Below are positions 27,011 to 36,258 of a stretch of 64,000 nt of DNA, piece after piece. The DNA comes from Bacteroidales bacterium (GTDB lineage: Bacteria; Bacteroidota; Bacteroidia; Bacteroidales; UBA932): contig JAGBSL010000025.1 of NCBI GenBank assembly GCA_017631875.1, forward strand, positions 1-64,000. The letters run 5' to 3'. The notes under the pieces are model-generated. The model was not told the DNA's origin and ran no database searches. It saw nothing but the letters and a program-made list of their open reading frames with translations. Both the position numbers and the translations under genes were made by a program. How positions within the stretch are numbered: position 1 is the first letter of the stretch; each line of letters opens with the position of its first letter.

Positions 27011-29242
27011 TTACTCAGCGGTTTTGCCGCCAGGCTTTCCGGTAAGCAGGTCGGCGTGGCTGATACGGCCTTTCATGTGGCGGCCCTTGGTGATGACCAG
27101 GCGGTCGCGGCCGTCGCAGTACTTAGGGTCGAGGGTGATCTCGATGTGGTCGAAGCGAGGGGTGGTCAGCGTGTATGACGGATCGCCGGGGCAGTCAGGG
27201 TAGAAGCCCATCATGGAGAATACCGCCCATGCCGACATGGTGCCGGTGTCGTCGTTGCCCGGAAGGCCGGCAGCCTCAGTCGTATAGTGTCTGTCGAGCA
27301 GCTGCGAAATGATCTGCGCGGTCCTCCATTCCTCGCCCTTGAAGTAGCTGAAGAGGTATGGATATGCGATGTCCGGCTCGTTTGCAGGATCATAAAGACC
27401 TTCGTCGAATACCTTCTGGAGTTTAGTCACGAACGCCTTGCGGCCGCCCATCAGTTTGGCCAGACCGAGCACATCATGAGGCACATAGAAGGTGTAGTTC
27501 CATGCGCTGCCTTCGTGGAAGCCAGGTACAGGCTCGAAGTTTTCGCCCTGGCGGGGATTGAATGGCTCCAAAAAGCTTCCGTCTGCATTCAGAGGCCTGA
27601 GGGTGCCGAAAGTAGGACAGTAGTAGTGCTTGTAGCCGAGAGACTGCGTGCGGAACTTCGCCGCATCCTCGGTGTGGCCAAGGTCCTCGGCAAGAAGTGA
27701 AAGCGCATAGTCGGCTATGTAGTATTCGAGTGCATGGGACACCGAATTGTCTCCCGATGCGTCGGCTGAATATAATCCGAGCGGCACATAGCCTTCGGCC
27801 AGATATGGGTCTATGTCAGGACGCATGAGATTCTGTGCGCCTGGGGTGGTAGCGGACTTCACGAAAGCCTCATATGCTGTCTCGATATCAAAGTCGCGCA
27901 GGCCCTTGAGCCATGTGTCCGTGATGACGGCAATCGCAGGATCTCCCTCCATCGTGAATGTCTCACGTCCGAAAAGCTCCCACTTAGGCATCCATCCCCA
28001 TTCCTTGTACATAGAGACCATCGAACGGACCATGTCCAGCTGTCTTTCCGAGTAGACGAGGGTCATCAGCTGGTGCAGATTGCGGTAGGTGTCCCATAGC
28101 GAGAATACGCTGTAGCGGTTCTGTCCTTCAGGAACGCGGCCCACGCCATCCGACTCCATCAATGGATACTCTCCATTGACGTCGTTGAGGATGCTCGGAT
28201 GGATCAATGTATGATAAAGAGCGGTGTAGAACACCTCCAGGTCCTTTTCTGAACCTCCTGTAACCTTGATGCGCGACAGGTCACATTCCCATGCTTGTCC
28301 GGCTGCAGCGCGAACGGAGTCGAAGTTTGAAACTCCCGGCGCGAGCTTCGCCTGCTCGGCATCCAGATTCTCCCAAGCATTCTCACAACTCACGAAAGAC
28401 ACTCCCATCTGCAGTTCAACCTGCTCGCCCTCCTCGGTGTCGAATGAAAACCAATATCCGACATCATTTCCGGCTATCTCGCGGCCGTAGCGCTCATATA
28501 TCTTGTATGTTCCGTCATCCGGAGTCCATGCTCCCTCTACTCCGGTAAGAAGCGGTTGGAACTTCCAGAAACCGCCCTTCGACGGCACCTTGTTGATGCG
28601 GATTGCGAAATATACAGGGAATACAGCCTGCGAATTATAACAGAATGTACCGGCGAGGCGCATGCCTTCGATCTCTGTCTCGCTGACTTTTCGGATCCAT
28701 GCTCCGGTCTCATTGGTCAGTCCCTCGCCGAAGTTCACGAGGATGTTTCCCTGACCGCCTGGGAAGGTGTATCGTTCGATCGAGGTGCGGGTTGTCGCGC
28801 TGACCTCAGCCTTGATGCCATGGGCCAGCAGCTCACAGCCATAATAGCCTGGTTCGGCCACCTCAGAAGTGTATTCGGATCCATAAACATGGTAATCCAC
28901 CATAAGCGGGCCGCTTGTAGGCATGGTCAAAGCGAGACCCACCTCCGGGCATCCGACGCCACTGAGATTGATATGTGAAAATCCTGTAAAATACTTATTG
29001 TCAGAGCTATAAGGGGTGCTCCACCATCTGCTGTCCTTGTCATATCGGTTGAGATCCGACCCCATCACATTGAACGGAGTCACAGACATCATTCCGTTAG
29101 GGCATAATGCCCCCGGATTGGTCGTTCCATAATTTGACGACCCGATGAACGGGTTCACGTGGTCGGTGAGCTTAGCCTCCTGCGCGTAAGTTGAAAAGCA
29201 TACGGTGCAAAGCGCTAGTGCGATCAGTCTGGTAATTCTCAT
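27011..29242 (-). CDS. GH92 alpha-mannosidase, secreted
   Basis: 743 residues with a cleavable signal, MRITRLIALALCTVCFSTYA, unlike the two lipoprotein GH92s downstream. GH92 motifs: VNPFIGSSNYGTTNPGALCP, FSHINLSGVGCPEVG, YSVFSLWDTYRNLHQL, NDDTGTMSAWAVFSMMGFY. Probably periplasmic, acting on oligosaccharides already imported, while the lipoproteins work outside (inference). It starts 2 bp after the stop of the CotH-like gene, so they share a transcript. Confidence 0.92.
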   Translation of the reverse strand: MRITRLIALALCTVCFSTYAQEAKLTDHVNPFIGSSNYGTTNPGALCPNGMMSVTPFNVMGSDLNRYDKDSRWWSTPYSSDNKYFTGFSHINLSGVGCPEVGLALTMPTSGPLMVDYHVYGSEYTSEVAEPGYYGCELLAHGIKAEVSATTRTSIERYTFPGGQGNILVNFGEGLTNETGAWIRKVSETEIEGMRLAGTFCYNSQAVFPVYFAIRINKVPSKGGFWKFQPLLTGVEGAWTPDDGTYKIYERYGREIAGNDVGYWFSFDTEEGEQVELQMGVSFVSCENAWENLDAEQAKLAPGVSNFDSVRAAAGQAWECDLSRIKVTGGSEKDLEVFYTALYHTLIHPSILNDVNGEYPLMESDGVGRVPEGQNRYSVFSLWDTYRNLHQLMTLVYSERQLDMVRSMVSMYKEWGWMPKWELFGRETFTMEGDPAIAVITDTWLKGLRDFDIETAYEAFVKSATTPGAQNLMRPDIDPYLAEGYVPLGLYSADASGDNSVSHALEYYIADYALSLLAEDLGHTEDAAKFRTQSLGYKHYYCPTFGTLRPLNADGSFLEPFNPRQGENFEPVPGFHEGSAWNYTFYVPHDVLGLAKLMGGRKAFVTKLQKVFDEGLYDPANEPDIAYPYLFSYFKGEEWRTAQIISQLLDRHYTTEAAGLPGNDDTGTMSAWAVFSMMGFYPDCPGDPSYTLTTPRFDHIEITLDPKYCDGRDRLVITKGRHMKGRISHADLLTGKPGGKTAE

Positions 29243-29244
29243 GA

Positions 29245-31260
29245 CTATTTCCTAATCAGTGCGTCAAGCGTGTTCAGACGGGTGTTGATGTGGTTGCGGA
29301 CGGTGCCGAGTTCGGCCTCGTATGAGCCGAGGGCCTGGTAGTTCATGTGCACCCACTGGTTGAGGATCTTCCATCTCTTGAAGTTCAGCTGCTGGGATTC
29401 GTTGAGGAGTTCCGCGGTGTCTTCCATGTATGTGGCGAGGTCCTTGAGGTTGCCTTCGTTGAGGGCGGTTTCCCAGAGCTCCACAAGGCGTGCCTTGGCC
29501 TGAGGGTCCTCCTTTACGATTCTCATGACGATGTCCTTCAGTCTTCCTCCTGCGAACGATCCGTTGACTGCGCAGAGGTAGTCATAAGAGACTATAGGAT
29601 GCGTGCGATAATCGTTGTCGAACGAGAGGTCATTGTCCCATGTCGGACCTGTGTGCAGCTTTCCGTCTGCGTCATCCTTGTACATGTACACGCTCCAGAA
29701 TGCATCGGTGTTGGCGCAGAACTCGCCGACGATGAAGTTGCGCAGGAAGCTGTCCAGGTCAAGATATTTGCGGTAGCCGTTGTTCGGGTCGGTGAAGTTC
29801 GAGGAGAGAGCTGCCGATTCGAACTTGTTGAAAAAGTCGTTTATGAACTTCCTCTGCTGGTCGGTGATATCTTCCTCGTCCGGGTGCTTGATGGTCACCG
29901 GAATGCCTGTTGCTGAAGCGAACATAACCTCCTCGTCCCATGCATATGCGTCAATTTCTATAAGATATCCGTCCTCAACCGGTACTCTGTCATCATCAGC
30001 TTCTACCTGGTCGCAGAGCTGGTAGCATCCGCGATACTCGCCGTTGATGATAAGGTCCACAGGGTGGCAGAACGGTGTGTATGGCTGACCGACCCTTCTG
30101 CTGACTTCGAAGGCGAGGATGTTGCGCATGAGTGTCTTGTCTCCGTGATTGCTGATAAGCGTCCACTTCTTGGCTGATGCAGGTGCTCCGAGCGGACTCT
30201 GCTTTTTGTCAAACTTGAGTCTGTACGGCTTCTTTTCGAAGTTCCAGCTGGCGTTTCCGCGGCCGCGTATCTCTGTTCCGCTGGTTGCCAGAAGGTTGGT
30301 GCCGTTTTCAGATATGATGTAGACGTTGCTTATCAGGTCTTTGGTCTTTTCGATGACCTCCTCTCCGCCGGCGATATTCACCACCACTGTCGGAAGGTTG
30401 GTGAGCTGATACAGTTTCGAATCGTCTCCTTCGGACTTGTAGCCATGGAACTCAAGCTCCGCGAGATTGCATCGCACGTCATACGGGCTGACATAACGCA
30501 CATATCTGAATCCGCGCGAGCAGTCCACCTGTCCATAATGCATGACTCCCTCCGAAGCCGCCGACTTGATCATGTATATAGGCAGCGCGTCGCTGAAATC
30601 AGGCTCATTCGCACCCTCGATCACGGCCAGCTCCACGCGTCCGCCCTGCGTCTTGCGAGGGGAGTAGCCCACCTTCGTAATTACATGCTTTTCGCCGAGG
30701 TCAAGGCCCACCCATGTGCGTGAGCGGTCATATGAGGCAAAGAAGGTGTCAAAGTTGCCGTCGAATACGTTGTTCTTGGTGTTGACAGTGGTCGACATGG
30801 CATTTCCATTGTCATAGTCCACCGAATACTGGCTGCCGATAATCGTTCCGGTAAGTTTTTCCGGTACCGTTTCCAGTTCTGTCCTTGCTATGGTATAGTC
30901 AGAAGTCCAGGTCCTTTCGTTCTGCTTGTCTTCCACCCATCCCCAGATGTAGTAATCCGTGTCATCTTCCAGACCGGTTATCGTTGTCTGGTATCCGACA
31001 TGAGTAGGTTTGCTTGGAATCACCTTTTCCTTGCCCTTCTCCCTGTCGGGAGTCTCGCAATAGACGATACCCCAGCCGTCCAGTTCCTTCATGTCCGCAG
31101 TCCTTACGGAAAGCGTAAGGTCGATGGACTTGGTATCCAGACCGTTGATCTCTATGCTGACTTCAGCCTGTGGTGTCGGTGGCTGCGGGTCAATGTCAAC
31201 ATCCTTGCAGCCGGCAATAAGCGGGCTCAAAGCAAAAAGTGCAAATGCAAATCTATTCAT
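29245..31260 (-). CDS. CotH-like lipoprotein with FN3-like and discoidin-like domains
   Basis: The ATG at 31260 gives MNRFAFALFALSPLIAGC, a lipoprotein signal (671 residues). Domains: a fibronectin-III-like unit (~30-125), an F5/8 discoidin/CBM32-like sandwich (~150-275, WVGLDLGEKHVITKVGYSPR), then a CotH kinase-like domain (~290-600) with SGTEIRGRGNASW, KPYRLKFDKK and GPTWDNDLSF. CotH-type proteins include atypical kinases; in Bacteroidota they occur in glycan loci with unclear role. First gene of the mannosidase run, behind its own promoter; it may bind the glycoprotein substrate. Confidence 0.82.
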   Translation of the reverse strand: MNRFAFALFALSPLIAGCKDVDIDPQPPTPQAEVSIEINGLDTKSIDLTLSVRTADMKELDGWGIVYCETPDREKGKEKVIPSKPTHVGYQTTITGLEDDTDYYIWGWVEDKQNERTWTSDYTIARTELETVPEKLTGTIIGSQYSVDYDNGNAMSTTVNTKNNVFDGNFDTFFASYDRSRTWVGLDLGEKHVITKVGYSPRKTQGGRVELAVIEGANEPDFSDALPIYMIKSAASEGVMHYGQVDCSRGFRYVRYVSPYDVRCNLAELEFHGYKSEGDDSKLYQLTNLPTVVVNIAGGEEVIEKTKDLISNVYIISENGTNLLATSGTEIRGRGNASWNFEKKPYRLKFDKKQSPLGAPASAKKWTLISNHGDKTLMRNILAFEVSRRVGQPYTPFCHPVDLIINGEYRGCYQLCDQVEADDDRVPVEDGYLIEIDAYAWDEEVMFASATGIPVTIKHPDEEDITDQQRKFINDFFNKFESAALSSNFTDPNNGYRKYLDLDSFLRNFIVGEFCANTDAFWSVYMYKDDADGKLHTGPTWDNDLSFDNDYRTHPIVSYDYLCAVNGSFAGGRLKDIVMRIVKEDPQAKARLVELWETALNEGNLKDLATYMEDTAELLNESQQLNFKRWKILNQWVHMNYQALGSYEAELGTVRNHINTRLNTLDALIRK

Positions 31261-31285
31261 GGCGTCATCAGTTTCAGTTAACTTA

Positions 31286-31293
31286 CAAATATA
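31286..31293 (-). promoter_or_regulatory. Promoter -7 box of the CotH/mannosidase operon
   Basis: On the minus strand the sequence reads TATATTTG, an exact TAnnTTTG box, ~26 nt before the start codon at 31260. A GTTG lies at about the right distance upstream. The box overlaps the outer end of the gpmI terminator hairpin. Confidence 0.65.
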
Positions 31294-31341
31294 GCAAAAA
31301 GAAAGTCGCAACAGACCGTTGCGACTTTCTTTTTGCTATAT
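31289..31341 (-). terminator. Long perfect hairpin terminator after gpmI
   Basis: 24-bp perfect arms (31289-31312 and 31318-31341) around loop AGACC, with an A-rich left and T-rich right stem base. It lies 8 bp past the gpmI stop on the minus strand. One arm overlaps the promoter of the next operon. Confidence 0.85.
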
Positions 31342-31349
31342 CTATAAAT

Positions 31350-32873
31350 TTATACAAGCGGCTCGCCGGTCATGGCGGCAGGCTGCTCGATGCCCATCAG
31401 CTTGAGGATTGTCGGAGCTACGTCAGCGAGCTTACCGTTCTTCACCTCCTTAACCTCCTCACCGGCGTTAATCACGATGAATGGAACGTCGTTCAAAGAG
31501 TGAGCTGTGTTAGGTGTGCCGTCCTCGTTTACAGCGTAGTCAGCGTTACCGTGGTCAGCTGTGATGAGGATCACATAGCCCTGTGCCTTTGCTGCCTCAA
31601 CTACCTTCTCGACGCATGTGTCAACGGCTGTAACCGCCTTGCGGATAGCCTCGTAAACACCTGTGTGGCCGATCATGTCGCCGTTAGCGAAGTTCAATAT
31701 AATAAGGTCATTGCGACCTGTGTTGATAGCCTCGACGAGCTTCTCAGTAACCTCTGGTGCGCTCATCTCAGGCTGAAGGTCGTAAGTTGCAACCTTTGGA
31801 GAGTTCACGAGGATACGGTCCTCATTCTCGAAGAGTGACTCTGCACCACCGTTGAAGAAGAATGTAACGTGTGCATACTTCTCGGTCTCAGCGATACGGA
31901 GCTGGTTCTTGCCTGCCTTCGAAACTACCTCGCCGAGAGTCTCCTGTACGTTCTCCTTGTCGAAGAGGATGTGTACGCCTGTGAATGATGCGTCGTACGG
32001 AGTAAGGCAGCAGTAGTAGAGTGGAAGTGTGTGCATTCCGAACTCTGGCATGTCCTGCTGTGTGAGAACAGCTGTGAGCTCACGCGCACGGTCGTTACGG
32101 AAGTTGAAGAAGATCACTGCATCGCCCTCCTGGATCTTTGTAAGAGGCTGACCGTCAGCACCTGTCACTGCGATAGGCTTGATGAACTCATCGGTAACGC
32201 CCTCGTCGTATGAAGCCTGGATAGCCTCGGTAGCAGAAGTTGCGTATACGCCCTTGCCCTCAACGAGGAGGTCATAAGCCTCCTTAACGCGCTCCCATCT
32301 CTTGTCACGGTCCATAGCGTAGAAACGGCCACATACAGTAGCGACCTTTCCTGTAGACTTCGCCATTTCAGCCTCGAGAGCCTCTACGAAGCCCTTTCCG
32401 CTCTTAGGGTCAGTGTCACGGCCGTCCATGAAGCAGTGAACGAATACGTCCTCAAGACCATACTCCTTAGCTACATTGAGGAACTCATATACATGCTCGA
32501 GTGAGCTGTGCACGCCACCCATAGATGCGAGACCCATCAGGTGGAGCTGCTTGTTGTTTGCCTTTACATAGTCGTATGCAGCCTTGATCTCAGCGTTCTG
32601 GAGGAACTTGTGCTCGCGAGCTGCGATGTTGATCTTTACGAGGTCCTGGTACACCACGCGGCCTGCGCCGAGGTTGAGGTGACCAACCTCAGAGTTACCC
32701 ATCTGGCCCTCTGGAAGACCTACGGCCTCGCCGCATGCCTTGAGCGTGCTCATAGGGTACTGCTTGCGGAGACCCTCTATGTAAGGTGCTCCCTGTGCAA
32801 AGATGACGTTAGACTCATCCTGTCTGCCCTCGCCCCAACCGTCGAGGATCATAAGAAGAACTTTCTTGTCCAT
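31350..32873 (-). CDS. gpmI: 2,3-bisphosphoglycerate-independent phosphoglycerate mutase
   Basis: A 507-residue cytosolic glycolytic enzyme that interconverts 3- and 2-phosphoglycerate using two Mn ions and a phosphoserine intermediate. It shows the metal-binding LMILDGWG (Asp11), the catalytic [10 protein letters not shown] (Ser61), [10 protein letters not shown], the substrate segment [13 protein letters not shown] and the C-terminal metal motif ITADHGNAD. Length is normal for the family. It has its own promoter at 32911-32918 and a strong terminator, so it is monocistronic. Confidence 0.97.
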   Translation of the reverse strand: MDKKVLLMILDGWGEGRQDESNVIFAQGAPYIEGLRKQYPMSTLKACGEAVGLPEGQMGNSEVGHLNLGAGRVVYQDLVKINIAAREHKFLQNAEIKAAYDYVKANNKQLHLMGLASMGGVHSSLEHVYEFLNVAKEYGLEDVFVHCFMDGRDTDPKSGKGFVEALEAEMAKSTGKVATVCGRFYAMDRDKRWERVKEAYDLLVEGKGVYATSATEAIQASYDEGVTDEFIKPIAVTGADGQPLTKIQEGDAVIFFNFRNDRARELTAVLTQQDMPEFGMHTLPLYYCCLTPYDASFTGVHILFDKENVQETLGEVVSKAGKNQLRIAETEKYAHVTFFFNGGAESLFENEDRILVNSPKVATYDLQPEMSAPEVTEKLVEAINTGRNDLIILNFANGDMIGHTGVYEAIRKAVTAVDTCVEKVVEAAKAQGYVILITADHGNADYAVNEDGTPNTAHSLNDVPFIVINAGEEVKEVKNGKLADVAPTILKLMGIEQPAAMTGEPLV

Positions 32874-32910
32874 AGTATGTGTATTGTTTAATTATTAGCA
32901 ATTTGCGGCG

Positions 32911-32938
32911 CAAAGATACAATTTTCTATTTATATTTG
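32911..32938. promoter_or_regulatory. Back-to-back promoter boxes between gpmI and an EEP gene
   Basis: On the minus strand TATCTTTG (32918-32911) serves gpmI, whose ATG begins at 32873. On the + strand TATATTTG (32931-32938) is ~30 nt before the ATG at 32969. Both match TAnnTTTG; the -33 boxes are weak. Confidence 0.6.
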
Positions 32939-32968
32939 TGTGGATATCGCGACATCCGCGCAAATGTT

Positions 32969-33778
32969 ATGAAGAAAACTCTGTTGTTCATATTGTTCTT
33001 TGTCTTCGCCGTTTCGGTCTTGGCGCAGAATACTGTGCAAAAAGCGGACTATTCCAAGTCACCGGGTGCCGTGAGGCTGGTTGCATATAACGTGGGAGTG
33101 TTTTCAAAATACAAAGGAGACAGCACCGGGGGCATAGCGGCAATGATGCAGGAGCTTGATGCAGACGCAGTTGCGATCTGCGAACTTGACAGCTGCAACC
33201 GCCGCCACCAGGCCTACCAGCTGGAGGAATTCGCCGGCGCACTTGGCGGATGGGACTACAGGTTCGGAGCAGCAATGCAGTGGAACGGAGGCTCATACGG
33301 CGGTGGAGTCGTAACAGATAGACGTATAAATCGTAGTTTTATAGTGGAGCTGCCTCAGTGCGGCGGATATGAACCCAGGGCATGCGTGGTCGTGGAAACC
33401 AAGAACTATGTGATGGCTGAGGTCCATCTGGATCATAGCAGTGATGAAGTACGTTTGGAGCAGATACGTTTACTTACAGATGAGCTTATACGGTTGTACG
33501 GCCGCTCGCGCAAGCCGGTCTTCCTTTGCGGGGATTTTAACGCAGAACCAGGCAGTCTGACGCTCGGTAAGCTTTCCGAGGACTGGGTCGTCCTCTCTGA
33601 GCAGAAGGCGACATACCCTTCCGGTAACCCCCGTAAGTGTATAGACTACATTATGGCATTGAAGAACCGTGCGCGCTATAAAGTGTTGAAGACGGCGGTA
33701 TGCACGGAGTTTGAATCAGCAGATGTTACGCAGACCTCGGACCATCTCCCTGTGTTTGTGGATATTAGACTTAGATAG
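32969..33778 (+). CDS. Secreted endonuclease/exonuclease/phosphatase-fold protein
   Basis: The ATG at 32969 gives signal peptide MKKTLLFILFFVFAVSVLA; the 269-residue protein has EEP motifs RLVAYNVGVFS, AICELDSCN (metal Glu), EVHLDH, LCGDFNAEP and the C-terminal TSDHLPVFVDI. Likely a secreted metal-dependent phosphodiesterase or phosphatase. It is smaller than, and only distantly like, the one at 9794. It precedes rnr by 5 bp and probably shares its transcript; whether this is functional coupling in RNA turnover is unknown. Confidence 0.83.
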   Translation: MKKTLLFILFFVFAVSVLAQNTVQKADYSKSPGAVRLVAYNVGVFSKYKGDSTGGIAAMMQELDADAVAICELDSCNRRHQAYQLEEFAGALGGWDYRFGAAMQWNGGSYGGGVVTDRRINRSFIVELPQCGGYEPRACVVVETKNYVMAEVHLDHSSDEVRLEQIRLLTDELIRLYGRSRKPVFLCGDFNAEPGSLTLGKLSEDWVVLSEQKATYPSGNPRKCIDYIMALKNRARYKVLKTAVCTEFESADVTQTSDHLPVFVDIRLR

Positions 33779-33783
33779 ATAAA

Positions 33784-36153
33784 ATGGCAAGAAAGAGAAG
33801 TTCACACGGCAGGGGCCGTGGCAAGAAGGAAAAGAAGGTGTTCCCACAGGTGGTGGGAAGGGTGCAGATGACCCGTGAGGGCTATGCGTTCGTGATAGTG
33901 GAAGGAGAGGAGGATGACGTCTTTGTCAAGGCGTCGAAGACACGTGGTGCGCTGCATGGCGACACAGTGCGCGTGTCCGTTACCCGTGAGAAGATGGACC
34001 GTCAGAGGAGGGAAGGCGAGATCGTGGAGATTATCCAGAGGTCTCCGAAGCCGTTCATCGGCATTCTCCATATAGTTGCAAACCAGGCGTGGGTGCTCAT
34101 GCAGAGCCGTTTCATGCCATATGATATCACGATTCCGTTCACGGAGTCGGACAAGGAGCGTTACCGCAGGCAGAAGGTACGCAACCGTTCGGTAGAGGAG
34201 CAGAAGGATGAGACCGGATACCTCAAGCCTCTTGGCGATGACATGTATGCCATCCACAGGGTGTTCGAACTCGGCGAGGACGGTTACGGAAAGCAGGAGA
34301 TGAAGGTGCGCTCGGGCATGAAGGTGGCGGCTGTTGTCGACGACTGGCCACGCCACGAGATGAGCCCGCGCGGACACATCGTAGATGTGCTCGGAGAGCC
34401 TGGTGAGAATGATACCGAGATGCACGCAATACTTGCGGAATATGCCCTTCCATACAGGTTCGAATCCGAGGTTGCGAATGCTGCCGACATGATTCCGGAG
34501 GAGATTACAGCCGAGGACCTCAAGGGTCGTCGCGACTTCCGTAATGTGCTGACATTCACCATAGACCCGAAGGATGCCAAGGACTTTGACGATGCGCTTT
34601 CGTTCAAGAAACTAGACAACGGCAACTATGAGGTTGGTGTGCATATCGCTGACGTGACTCATTATGTTAGACCGGGTGACGTTGTCGATAAGGAAGCTCA
34701 GGAACGTGGAACTTCAGTATATCTGGTGGATAGGACTGTACCTATGCTTCCGGAGAAACTCTGCAACAAGCTCTGCTCGCTCCGTCCTAACGAGGAGAAG
34801 CTGACCTTCTCTGCAGTATTCGAGATCACACCTCTTGGCCGCATCGCCAGCCAGTGGTTCGGCAAGACCGCGATATATTCCGACTACCGTTTCGCATATG
34901 AGGATGCACAGGTCATCATCGAGGCAGGCCCGGGCGTTGCACACGAGGGCGTTCCGGCCGAGATCGCTGACGCGGTCCTCGTCCTCCATGGCCTCGCGAC
35001 GAAGCTCCGCAAGAAGAGGTTCGCCGCCGGCGCCATCAGCTTTGACCGACCTGAGATGAAGGTCGAGGTCGACGAGAAAGGCCGTCCTGTTAATGTGTAC
35101 CAGAAGGTTACCAAAGAGGCTAACTGGCTCATCGAGGAGTTCATGCTCCTGGCCAATCGCACCGTCGCTGAATTCGTCGCCACAGGCTGCAAGGGCGTAG
35201 GCGAGACACCGGCCAAGGGCGCACGCAAGCAGGCAAAGACATTCGTATACCGTGTCCATGACGAGCCGAACCAGGAGAAGATCGAGGCTCTGCGCAACTT
35301 CATCGGCAACTTTGGTTACAGGATGGGCTCGACAAGCAACGGAAAGGAGATCTCCAAGGAACTCAACAACCTCTTTGCGGCAGCAAAAGATACCCCTGAA
35401 TACAATGCCATCGAACTCCTCTCGCTCAGAACCATGGCGAAGGCCCGATATGATACCGAAAACCTTGGCCATTACGGACTTGCGTTCAAGTACTATACAC
35501 ACTTCACGTCGCCGATCCGACGCTATCCGGACATGCTCGTGCACAGGCTTCTTGCCGCTTATCTTGACGGCGCAGAGTCTGCCAGGAAAGACCTTTACGA
35601 CAAGCTCTGCAAACACGCCTCCGAGCGCGAAATCGTCGCTGCCGAGGCGGAGCGCGCAAGCATCAAGTACAAGCTCGTCGAGTTCATGCAGGACAAGGTC
35701 GGATGTACTTTCGGAGGAAACATCTCCGGACTCACAGAGTGGGGAATGTACGTTGAGGTCGAGCCAACGAAGATCGAGGGCATGGTGCCGCTTCGCGACA
35801 TCCGCAGCGACTTCTTCGAGTTCGACGCCGACCACTACAGGCTCGTGGGCAAGCGCACAGGTATCGTCTACAACCTCGGCGACCCTGTCCGCATCCGCGT
35901 GAAGAAGACCAATCTCGAACAGAAACTCCTTGATTATGAGCTGATTGAAACTGGTCTTGAGGAAAGAATCTATGACCGCATCGATTACGAGCACGGCCGC
36001 GGAACTTCATTCATCAAGGGCGAGGACGGCTCATTCGATAACGTTACGGTAGGCATCAACAAGGCCGCCCGCAAGGAAAAGGTCCGCAAGGCCATCCAGG
36101 AATCGAAGAGGAAGGCGCGCAAGGGGGCTTCCCGTAAGGCTGCCAAGAAATAA
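33784..36153 (+). CDS. rnr: Ribonuclease R
   Basis: A 789-residue 3'-to-5' exoribonuclease of the RNase II/R family. It has two N-terminal cold-shock-like segments (~20-230), the RNB catalytic domain (~250-600) with FTIDPKDAKDFDDALSF (Mg-binding Asp residues), HFTSPIRRYPDMLVHRLL, then an S1 domain (~640-730, LTEWGMYVEVEP) and a Lys/Arg-rich tail (KAIQESKRKARKGASRKAAK). Cytosolic; degrades structured RNA. Full length and intact. A decayed partial copy of its 3' end sits 15.4 kb downstream (51576-51749). Confidence 0.97.
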   Translation: MARKRSSHGRGRGKKEKKVFPQVVGRVQMTREGYAFVIVEGEEDDVFVKASKTRGALHGDTVRVSVTREKMDRQRREGEIVEIIQRSPKPFIGILHIVANQAWVLMQSRFMPYDITIPFTESDKERYRRQKVRNRSVEEQKDETGYLKPLGDDMYAIHRVFELGEDGYGKQEMKVRSGMKVAAVVDDWPRHEMSPRGHIVDVLGEPGENDTEMHAILAEYALPYRFESEVANAADMIPEEITAEDLKGRRDFRNVLTFTIDPKDAKDFDDALSFKKLDNGNYEVGVHIADVTHYVRPGDVVDKEAQERGTSVYLVDRTVPMLPEKLCNKLCSLRPNEEKLTFSAVFEITPLGRIASQWFGKTAIYSDYRFAYEDAQVIIEAGPGVAHEGVPAEIADAVLVLHGLATKLRKKRFAAGAISFDRPEMKVEVDEKGRPVNVYQKVTKEANWLIEEFMLLANRTVAEFVATGCKGVGETPAKGARKQAKTFVYRVHDEPNQEKIEALRNFIGNFGYRMGSTSNGKEISKELNNLFAAAKDTPEYNAIELLSLRTMAKARYDTENLGHYGLAFKYYTHFTSPIRRYPDMLVHRLLAAYLDGAESARKDLYDKLCKHASEREIVAAEAERASIKYKLVEFMQDKVGCTFGGNISGLTEWGMYVEVEPTKIEGMVPLRDIRSDFFEFDADHYRLVGKRTGIVYNLGDPVRIRVKKTNLEQKLLDYELIETGLEERIYDRIDYEHGRGTSFIKGEDGSFDNVTVGINKAARKEKVRKAIQESKRKARKGASRKAAKK

Positions 36154-36189
36154 GTCGTGAATATATCCTCTCGGAGTTAAGGCATTTTC

Positions 36190-36256
36190 TTTGACAGAAA
36201 TCTTGATATCTGTCAAAATAAACGTAAATTTGACAGATAGAACAAAAACTGTCAAA
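36190..36256 (+). promoter_or_regulatory. Twin operators over the fic promoter
   Basis: Two inverted repeats of identical geometry, TTTGACAG-N12-CTGTCAAA, lie at 36190-36217 and 36229-36256. A promoter can be read between them: TTG at 36203-36205, 19 bp, TAAATTTG at 36225-36232. The first operator covers the -33 region and the second the -7 box and transcript start, ending 2 bp before the ATG. This is the layout of a tightly repressed gene, and the likely repressor is the gene product itself. Confidence 0.8.
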
Positions 36257-36258
36257 TT

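Noticed and set aside
34714..35994. 426-codon minus-strand frame
   Set aside because: Fully inside rnr on the opposite strand; rnr is conserved and intact, and the antisense product has no recognisable domain.
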